This document shows positions 56,847-64,000 of a DNA stretch of 64,000 nucleotides, one piece after another. Location: contig NZ_CM001484.1 in NCBI RefSeq assembly GCF_000243395.2, positions 3,404,524-3,468,523 on the forward strand, in the 5' to 3' direction. The translations under genes and the position numbers were made by a program. Below the pieces are notes generated by a model, which saw nothing but the letters and a program-made list of their open reading frames with translations, was not told where the DNA came from and searched no databases. The DNA is from Saccharomonospora glauca K62. GTDB lineage: Bacteria > Actinomycetota > Actinomycetes > Mycobacteriales > Pseudonocardiaceae. Each line of letters starts with the position of its first letter. The first letter of the stretch is position 1.

Positions 56847-57470
56847 GTGACCTGGAGTACGTACGGCAGTTACCTCGTCCTGGTGGTCCTCGTGGTGCTC
56901 GCTCCGGGACCGGACACCGTCGTCACGCTCAAGAACTCCTTCGCCGGAGGCTTCCGCGGCGGTCTGCTGGCCACGGCGGGGATCGCGACGGGCAACGTGG
57001 TCCAGGGCACGGCGGTGGCATTCGGGCTCGGCACCCTCATCGTGAGCTCTCAGCCCGTGTTCCACACGCTCCGTTGGCTCGGGGTGGTCTATCTCTGCTA
57101 CCTGGGCGTGCAGGCCCTGAGATCGGCTTACAGAGGCGAGTACGCGGCCTTCGACACGGCGAGCAACCATTCTGGCGCGCTCCGTCGATTCCGGGAGGGC
57201 TTCCTTTCCAACGTGACCAACCCGAAGGTGCTGGCCCTCTACCTCTCGGTGCTGCCGCAGTTCATCGATCCCGCGCACAGCTCGATCGGCGACACACTGC
57301 TGCTCGCCTACACGGTCGCGGTGCTGGGCGCGATATGGCTGTTGCTGCTGGTGACCTTCGTCCACACGGTGCGAGGCTGGCTCCAGCGCAGGAAAGTGCG
57401 CCGGGGCCTCGACGTGGCCACCGGCACGACGCTCATCGGTTTCGGCGCCGCCCTCGCCCTGGAGGGCTGA
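56847..57470 (+). CDS. LysE/RhtB family amino-acid exporter, 207 aa
   Basis: Six predicted helices; the family start motif is APGPDTVVTLKNSFAGGFRG. GTG 56847 begins closest to the first helix; ATG 56820 is possible, but neither site has an ideal ribosome-binding sequence. Substrate unknown (Lys/Arg, homoserine or threonine type). Confidence 0.85.
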   Translation: MTWSTYGSYLVLVVLVVLAPGPDTVVTLKNSFAGGFRGGLLATAGIATGNVVQGTAVAFGLGTLIVSSQPVFHTLRWLGVVYLCYLGVQALRSAYRGEYAAFDTASNHSGALRRFREGFLSNVTNPKVLALYLSVLPQFIDPAHSSIGDTLLLAYTVAVLGAIWLLLLVTFVHTVRGWLQRRKVRRGLDVATGTTLIGFGAALALEG

Positions 57471-57483
57471 CGGCGCCGAAACC
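57438..57483. terminator. Terminator between lysE-type gene and murA
   Basis: GGTTTCGGCGCCG pairs with CGGCGCCGAAACC around a 20-base loop. The left arm lies in the last codons of the exporter and the loop holds its stop, so the hairpin is built into the coding end; it reaches to 4 bases before the murA stop. Confidence 0.7.
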
Positions 57484-57486
57484 CGA

Positions 57487-58770
57487 TCACTCCCGTGAGT
57501 CGTTCTCCGCCTCGGAGACCACTCGCTCGACCCGCGCGCCGAGCCGATTGAGGTTCTCGACGAAGGCCGGATAACCGCGATCGATGTGGAACACGTCCCA
57601 CACCTGCGTGACACCCTCCGCGCACAGGCCGGCGAGCACGAGACCCGCCCCGGCCCGGATGTCGGAGGCCCACACCGGCGCGCTCGACAGCCGCTCCACA
57701 CCACGGACGACGGCGTGGTGCCCGTCGGTGCGCGCGTCCGCCCCGAGGCGAACCATCTCCTCGATGAACCGGAACCGCGCTTCGTAGACGTTCTCCGTGA
57801 TCATCGAGGTGCCTTCGGACACCGACGACAGGGCCACCGCGAAAGGCTGGAGATCGGTGGCGAAACCCGGATACGGCAGCGTCACGAAATCCACGGCCTT
57901 CGGTCGCTCGGCCTGCACGACGCGGAAGCCCTTCCCGTCGAACGTGGTGACGTCGGCTCCGGCCAGCCGCAGCTTGTCCAGCACCAGATCGAGGTGGTGC
58001 GGATCGACGCCCGTCACCGTCACGTCCCCACGGGTCATGGCGGCGGCGAACGCCCACGTCGCGCCGACGATACGGTCACCGATGACCCGGTGTTCCGTGG
58101 GATGCAGCGAGTCGACCCCCTCGACGGTCAACGTCGACGTGCCCGCCCCCTCGATACGGGCTCCCATCTCGGTGAGCATCGTGCACAGGTCGACGATCTC
58201 GGGCTCACGGGCGGCGTTGTCGATCACCGTGGTGCCCTCGGCCAGCACCGCCGCCATCAGGATGTTCTCCGTGGCCCCCACGCTGGGGAAGTCCAGCCAG
58301 ATCTGCGCGCCGTGCAGGCCGTCCGCCTCGGCGACCACACAGCCGTGCTCGATCGAGCTCGTCGCGCCCAGCTTGCGCAGGCCGTTCTGATGCATGTCCA
58401 AAGGCCGCGAACCGATGGCGTCCCCACCGGGGAGTGCCACCACCGCTCGTTTCAACCGCCCGACCAACGGCCCGAGCACGCACACGGACGCACGCAACTT
58501 GCCCATCGCGGGCGAGTCGGCTCGGTGCGACAGTTCCGCGGGCGTGGTGATCCGTGTGACGTCGCCGGCCATCTCGACTTCGCAGCCCACGCTGCGCAGC
58601 ACGTCGGCCATCAACGGGACATCGAGGATCTGAGGGCAGTTGTGGATCGTGGTGGTCCCCTCGGCGAGCAGGGCGGCCGCCATCAACTTCAACACGCTGT
58701 TCTTGGCGCCGACAACCTCGACCTCGCCGACCAGACGCGCACCGCCGTACACGTCGAAGTGCTCGCTCAT
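57487..58770 (-). CDS. murA: UDP-N-acetylglucosamine 1-carboxyvinyltransferase with Asp at catalytic position, 427 aa
   Basis: First committed step of peptidoglycan synthesis. EPSP-synthase-like fold with [32 protein letters not shown] and [16 protein letters not shown]. The loop that normally reads GGCxIG is [16 protein letters not shown], so residue 117 is Asp, as in M. tuberculosis MurA; this is known to confer fosfomycin insensitivity. Convergent with the exporter, divergent from pduO. Confidence 0.95.
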   Translation of the reverse strand: MSEHFDVYGGARLVGEVEVVGAKNSVLKLMAAALLAEGTTTIHNCPQILDVPLMADVLRSVGCEVEMAGDVTRITTPAELSHRADSPAMGKLRASVCVLGPLVGRLKRAVVALPGGDAIGSRPLDMHQNGLRKLGATSSIEHGCVVAEADGLHGAQIWLDFPSVGATENILMAAVLAEGTTVIDNAAREPEIVDLCTMLTEMGARIEGAGTSTLTVEGVDSLHPTEHRVIGDRIVGATWAFAAAMTRGDVTVTGVDPHHLDLVLDKLRLAGADVTTFDGKGFRVVQAERPKAVDFVTLPYPGFATDLQPFAVALSSVSEGTSMITENVYEARFRFIEEMVRLGADARTDGHHAVVRGVERLSSAPVWASDIRAGAGLVLAGLCAEGVTQVWDVFHIDRGYPAFVENLNRLGARVERVVSEAENDSRE

Positions 58771-58953
58771 AATCGCCCATCTTGCCCGGTTCGCTCACGG
58801 GCTGTGCGCTGGGGCACGTTCTCGATCAAACAGGACACAAGATCGCGCATACTGAAACGTTCGGACACCACAGGACGATAAGGCCGCCCGAAGCATGGTC
58901 ACACCTCGATGTGGTCGGTGCCTCCACGGTCCGGGTGGCCGTAGACTGCGGCC

Positions 58954-59526
58954 ATGCCCGTACGGATCAACCGCGTCTACACCCGAGCCGGTGACAACGG
59001 AACCACGGCGCTCGGCGACGGCACCCGTGTTCCCAAGACGGACCCACGGCTGGGGGCCTACGCCGACGTCGACGAGACCAACTCGGTGATCGGCGTCGCG
59101 ATCGCACTCGGCTCGCTGCCCGAGGACATCGTGCGGGTACTGCGGAGCGTGCAGAACGACCTGTTCGACGTGGGTGCCGACTTGAGCACCCCGGTGGTCG
59201 AGAACCCCGCCCATCCCCCGTTGCGTGTCACGCAGGACTACGTCGATCGTCTCGAAGGCTGGTGCGACGAGTTCAACGAGCGAGTGGGCAAGCTGACGTC
59301 GTTCATTCTTCCCGGCGGCACACCGGGCGCGGCGCTGCTGCACCAGGCTCGGACGGTGGCTCGGCGGGCGGAACGATCGGCGTGGGCGTTGGTGGAGGCC
59401 GATCGCGAAGGCACGAACCCCCTCGCGGTGACCTACCTCAACCGGCTTTCGGACCTGCTGTTCATTCTCGCCAGGGTCGCCAACCCCGACGGGGACGTGC
59501 TCTGGAAGCCCGGCGGCGACCGCTAG
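58954..59526 (+). CDS. PduO-type cob(I)yrinic acid a,c-diamide adenosyltransferase, 190 aa
   Basis: Makes adenosylcobalamin. N-terminal TRAGDNGTTALGDGTRVPKT binds ATP; VDETNSVIGVAIAL and the C-terminal RRAERSAWALVEAD and NRLSDLLFILAR motifs are intact. Position between murA and DUF2550/ATP synthase equals mycobacteria. No cobalamin riboswitch is visible upstream. Confidence 0.94.
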   Translation: MPVRINRVYTRAGDNGTTALGDGTRVPKTDPRLGAYADVDETNSVIGVAIALGSLPEDIVRVLRSVQNDLFDVGADLSTPVVENPAHPPLRVTQDYVDRLEGWCDEFNERVGKLTSFILPGGTPGAALLHQARTVARRAERSAWALVEADREGTNPLAVTYLNRLSDLLFILARVANPDGDVLWKPGGDR

Positions 59527-59594
59527 GGAACGTTCGAAGCCGGACGGTGACGGAGGACAGCGACCCCGTCACCGACGGTTCAGGAAAAGCACCG

Positions 59595-60029
59595 TCAACT
59601 GGCTCGGGGAAGCCTCCGCCCCGGAGGAGCCGATTCCAACCACGACAGGAAACCCGTCAACGCTCCGGGGCCCATGGCGATCTCGATGGGTTCGTCGTCG
59701 CCGGGACGACATCGAAGCACCCGCGATCCCGAGGGCACCGCGTACGACTCGGTGCCCACCGGGTCACGACGACCGACAATTTCCAACGTGTCTCTGTGGA
59801 AGACGCGGCTGGGGCCGATCCGCAGGCTCCACACGCGATACCAGACGAACCGCTCGCCGCGGTACTGCCCCACACCGAGATGCCAGCCGGATCGAGCATT
59901 GTCCGGCCGCCATCGCAAGGCCACGGTGACTCCGCCGCGACGGCGCATGAACACCCATCGCAGCGCGTAGCACGCCGCCACGACGAGCAGCACGAGCAGG
60001 AGCGCCGGGACCAGCATCGCGATGTCCAT
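59595..60029 (-). CDS. DUF2550 family membrane protein, 144 aa
   Basis: One N-terminal helix (ALLLVLLVVAACYALRWVFM), then a soluble PH-like beta domain (VALRWRPDNARSGWHLGVGQ ... YRVWSLRIGPSRVF). Always downstream of atpC in actinobacteria (Rv1312 position); function unknown. Confidence 0.88.
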   Translation of the reverse strand: MDIAMLVPALLLVLLVVAACYALRWVFMRRRGGVTVALRWRPDNARSGWHLGVGQYRGERFVWYRVWSLRIGPSRVFHRDTLEIVGRRDPVGTESYAVPSGSRVLRCRPGDDEPIEIAMGPGALTGFLSWLESAPPGRRLPRAS

Positions 60030-60053
60030 GGTCGGCTCCCGCTCGCTACCCGG

Positions 60054-60419
60054 TCAGACCGTGTGACCAGCCGCTCGAAGCCGGGCCGCCGCTTTCGCGC
60101 GTTCCGTCGCGTCCTCCTCGGCGAGCGCCCGACGCGCCGCCTCGACGTCGACCTCCTCAGCGAGCTCGGCCGACTCGGCGAGAACGCTGACGGCGGTGCC
60201 CGTGACCGACAGGAAACCGCCGTGCACGGCCGCGGTCACAGTCTCGTCGTCCGTGGTGATCACCTTGACGATGCCGCCCTCGACGAGCTGCCCCAGCACC
60301 GGCTCGTGGCCGGGCAGGATGCCGATCTCGCCCTCGGTGGTCTGCGCGGCGACGAACTTGGCCGTACCCGACCACAGGCGGCGTTCGACGGCCACCAGCT
60401 CGACGGACATCTCAGCCAC
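60054..60419 (-). CDS. atpC: F1Fo ATP synthase epsilon subunit, 121 aa
   Basis: The beta-sandwich N-terminal half includes [20 protein letters not shown]; the C-terminal helices are Ala/Glu-rich. GTG 60419 follows GGAGGAG with six bases and beats the longer frame. Couples and inhibits rotation of the F1 sector. Confidence 0.93.
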   Translation of the reverse strand: MAEMSVELVAVERRLWSGTAKFVAAQTTEGEIGILPGHEPVLGQLVEGGIVKVITTDDETVTAAVHGGFLSVTGTAVSVLAESAELAEEVDVEAARRALAEEDATERAKAAARLRAAGHTV

Positions 60420-60504
60420 GTAGCTCTCCTCCATGCCTCACGCGCGTTCCGCCCAGTTTAGCCGGGCCCGCCGGCGTGCAAGCACACCCCGGCGATACGG
60501 AAAC

Positions 60505-60539
60505 GACGGGGTCACATCCATAGTGGACGCCACCCCGTC
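60505..60539. terminator. Weak hairpin between atpD and atpC
   Basis: GACGGGGT pairs with ACCCCGTC over a 19-base loop in the 131-bp gap between atpD and atpC. It may attenuate or stabilise the 3' end of the atp message, allowing lower expression of epsilon and DUF2550. Confidence 0.45.
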
Positions 60540-60550
60540 GCTCACGGAAC

Positions 60551-61987
<1,437 letters not shown>

Positions 61988-62923
61988 TTACACATCACTT
62001 CCTGTGGCGGCGAGCGCGTCCGCCCCACCGACGATTTCGCTGATCTCCTGGGTGATCTGGGCCTGGCGGGCCTGGTTCGCCAGTCGGGTGTACGTCTCGA
62101 CCAGCTCCTGGGCGTTGTCCGACGCCGACTTCATGGCGTTGCGCTGAGCCGCCAGTTCGGATGCCGCCGACTCCAGCAACGCCGCGTAGATCCGCGTGTT
62201 GATGTACTTCGGCAGCAACGCCCCCAACAACTGCTCGGCACTCGGCTCGAACTCGTACGCCGGAGGAATGGTCGCAGGGGCCTCCTCGGTGTACTCGACC
62301 TCGAGCGGAGCGATGCGGCGCGCGACCGGAGTCTGCGTGAGCATCGAACGGAACTCCGTGTAGACGATGTGCAGCTCGTCCACACCCAGCACGCCGTCCG
62401 CACCCGGGTCGGTGCCCGAGTCGTCCGCCCCCGCGAGGAACGCCTTCACCAGCGTCTCGCCCACCTCGGCGGCGTTCTCGTAACGCGGTTGCTGCGAGAA
62501 CCCGGTCCAGCTGCCCGCGACCTCACGGTTGCGGAACCGGTAGTAGTTCACGCCCTTACTGCCGATCACGTAGAGCTGCGGGCTCTTGCCCTGCTCACGA
62601 AGCAGCGCGAGCAGCTCCTCCGTCGCACGCAGCGCGTTGGCGTTGTAACCGCCGACCAGACCTCGGTCACTGGTGACCACCAGCACCGCGGCCCGAGAGG
62701 GGTTCGGACGCTCGACCAGCAACGGGTGGTCGAGGCTCGTGCTGGCCCCGGCCAGGGCGGAGAGCACGTTGGTGATCTCCGTGGCGTAGGGGCGCGAAGC
62801 CTCGACCCGTGCCTGCGCCTTGCTGATGCGGGAGGTGGCGATGAGCTCCATCGCCTTCGTGATCTTCCCGATCGACTTGGTTGCCCGGACCTTCTGCCGG
62901 AGCTCACGAAGCTGAGCGGCCAT
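61988..62923 (-). CDS. atpG: F1Fo ATP synthase gamma subunit, 311 aa
   Basis: Central rotor shaft: N-terminal [20 protein letters not shown] and C-terminal [20 protein letters not shown] coiled coil, with [14 protein letters not shown] between. Ten bases after atpA. Confidence 0.96.
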   Translation of the reverse strand: MAAQLRELRQKVRATKSIGKITKAMELIATSRISKAQARVEASRPYATEITNVLSALAGASTSLDHPLLVERPNPSRAAVLVVTSDRGLVGGYNANALRATEELLALLREQGKSPQLYVIGSKGVNYYRFRNREVAGSWTGFSQQPRYENAAEVGETLVKAFLAGADDSGTDPGADGVLGVDELHIVYTEFRSMLTQTPVARRIAPLEVEYTEEAPATIPPAYEFEPSAEQLLGALLPKYINTRIYAALLESAASELAAQRNAMKSASDNAQELVETYTRLANQARQAQITQEISEIVGGADALAATGSDV

Positions 62924-62933
62924 CGTTCGCGCC

Positions 62934-64000
62934 CTACTTCTTCACAGCCGCGGGACGGTGCACCTTCACGGACTCCTGGCCGACCTTGTCGGCGTCCATG
63001 GGATCCACGGGCTCGTCACCGACCAACGACTTGCCCTCGGAGGTGGTGAAGCTCTTCTTGAACTCGGCGGTGATCGAAACGACCCGCTCGGCGAGTTCAT
63101 CGCTCCACTTACCGGTCTCCCGGATCTCGGCGAGGATGTCGTCGTGCTTGTGCCGGATGTGCTCGAGCAGCTCGGCGTTGAACCGCGCGGTGTCCTCGAT
63201 CGGCACGTCGTCGTAGTGGCCCTTCGTGCCGAGGAAGATGGTGAGCACCTGCTGCTCGACCGGCACCGGCGAGTACTGCGGCTGCTTGAGCAGCTCGTAG
63301 AGGCGAGCACCACGGTCGAGCTGGGCCTTCGACGCGGCGTCGAGGTCGGAGGCGAAGGCCGCGAACGCCTTCAGTTCCTCGTACTGCGACAGGTCGATAC
63401 GCAGCGAACCGGAGACCGTCTTCATCGCCTTGATCTGCGCGTCACCACCGACTCGCGACACCGAGGTGGTCACGTCGACGGCGGGCCGCTGACCCGAGTT
63501 GAAGAGGTCCGACTGGAAGAAGCACTGCCCGTCGGTGATCGAGATGACGTTGGTGGGGATGTAGGCCGAGATGTCGTTGGCCTTCGTCTCGATGACCGGC
63601 AGACCGGTCAGCGAGCCACCACCCAGCTCGTCCGACAGCTTCGCGCAGCGCTCCAGCAGACGCGAGTGCAGGTAGAAGACGTCACCGGGGAACGCCTCGC
63701 GGCCCGGCGGACGACGCAGCAGCAGCGAGATCGCACGGTAGGCCTCGGCCTGCTTGGTGAGGTCGTCGAACACGATCAGCACGTGCTTGCCCTGGTACAT
63801 CCAGTGCTGGCCCAGAGCGGAGCCCGAGTACGGCGCGAGCCACTTGAAGCCCGCCGAGTCGGACGCCGGGGCGGCGACGATGGTCGTGTACTCCATCGCG
63901 CCCGCGTCCTCCAGCGACTTGCGCACGGACGCGATCGTGGAGCCCTTCTGGCCGACGGCGACGTAGATGCAGCGGACCTGCTTCTTCGGGTCGCCGCTCT
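62934..64000 (-). CDS. atpA: F1Fo ATP synthase alpha subunit, C-terminal 355 codons (5' end beyond window)
   Basis: The frame is open to the window edge, where it encodes [20 protein letters not shown], an internal stretch of AtpA downstream of the P-loop. [20 protein letters not shown] and [20 protein letters not shown] are hallmarks. A Met at 63926 is internal and not the start. Confidence 0.97.
   Translation of the reverse strand, partial: SGDPKKQVRCIYVAVGQKGSTIASVRKSLEDAGAMEYTTIVAAPASDSAGFKWLAPYSGSALGQHWMYQGKHVLIVFDDLTKQAEAYRAISLLLRRPPGREAFPGDVFYLHSRLLERCAKLSDELGGGSLTGLPVIETKANDISAYIPTNVISITDGQCFFQSDLFNSGQRPAVDVTTSVSRVGGDAQIKAMKTVSGSLRIDLSQYEELKAFAAFASDLDAASKAQLDRGARLYELLKQPQYSPVPVEQQVLTIFLGTKGHYDDVPIEDTARFNAELLEHIRHKHDDILAEIRETGKWSDELAERVVSITAEFKKSFTTSEGKSLVGDEPVDPMDADKVGQESVKVHRPAAVKK

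Noticed and set aside
58771-58953. Cobalamin riboswitch upstream of the adenosyltransferase gene
   Set aside because: The gap is short, shared with murA, and contains neither a B12-box-like sequence nor a suitable fold.

Overview
The window is high-GC chromosomal DNA from an actinomycete. The gene content points to the Pseudonocardiaceae (Saccharomonospora/Amycolatopsis-like); this is an inference from protein character, not a database match. Supporting signs are the LytR-CpsA-Psr protein, NucS, a MurA with Asp in place of the catalytic Cys, DUF2550 next to the ATP synthase, and many GTG starts with GTGA or ATGA overlaps. Much of the window keeps the gene order known from Mycobacterium tuberculosis around Rv1310-Rv1341: dinG, pncB, clpS, DUF2017, P1 peptidase, mec, cysO, cysM, rhomboid, murI, MBL hydrolase, rph, rdgB, and separately murA, pduO, DUF2550, atpC, atpD, atpG, atpA.

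Layout. 1-5.5 kb: a partial cell-wall LCP protein, a small HTH regulator, a Baeyer-Villiger-type monooxygenase divergent from a TetR regulator with repeated operators, and two small conserved proteins. 5.58-16.47 kb: an accessory island. It starts at a tRNA gene with a UAG anticodon and ends at a 32-bp copy (one mismatch) of that gene's anticodon/T-arm portion. The island holds three co-oriented type I-E-like CRISPR arrays (7, 11 and 5 repeats) with related leaders and no cas genes. It also has three cassettes, each with a divergent HTH-TPR regulator, a nearly invariant 44-47 aa peptide gene, and a GTGA-coupled small helical protein. Two decayed DUF2637 genes and a phage-tail-like sialidase-fold protein complete it. 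No integrase is visible.

16.5-25.8 kb: a FUSC exporter with a MarR regulator, a GH25 lysozyme-like protein, a DUF5685 protein with a Cys-rich tail, a tandem universal stress protein, a cold-shock protein, an orphan branched-chain-amino-acid-type binding lipoprotein, and a DUF4352-like lipoprotein. 25.8-34.7 kb: Bcp peroxiredoxin, then a 13-gene leftward operon-like run. It joins protein quality control (ClpS, a second ClpS-like protein, P1 peptidase), the CysO/Mec/CysM cysteine pathway, MurI, and nucleotide/RNA housekeeping (RNase PH, RdgB).

34.8-42.4 kb: pncB and pncA (NAD salvage), a PfkB-family protein with altered motifs, a patch of 21-bp-period repeats, DinG, a PTH2-type peptidyl-tRNA hydrolase and SerB. 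42.4-53.3 kb: cytochrome oxidase subunit I, assorted enzymes, the dihydroxyacetone kinase operon dhaKLM, a DUF3558-like lipoprotein, NucS, a NUDIX hydrolase and a crotonase. 53.4-56.5 kb: an ehuBCDA-type ectoine ABC importer. 56.8-64 kb: a LysE exporter, murA, a cobalamin adenosyltransferase, DUF2550, and ATP synthase genes atpC, atpD, atpG and the 3' part of atpA, which runs off the window.

The strongest candidate for something undescribed is the triplicated regulator/peptide/helical-protein cassette inside the CRISPR-bearing island. The peptide and helical genes are almost identical between copies while the sensors have diverged. Each cassette has an inverted repeat ahead of a probably leaderless peptide gene.
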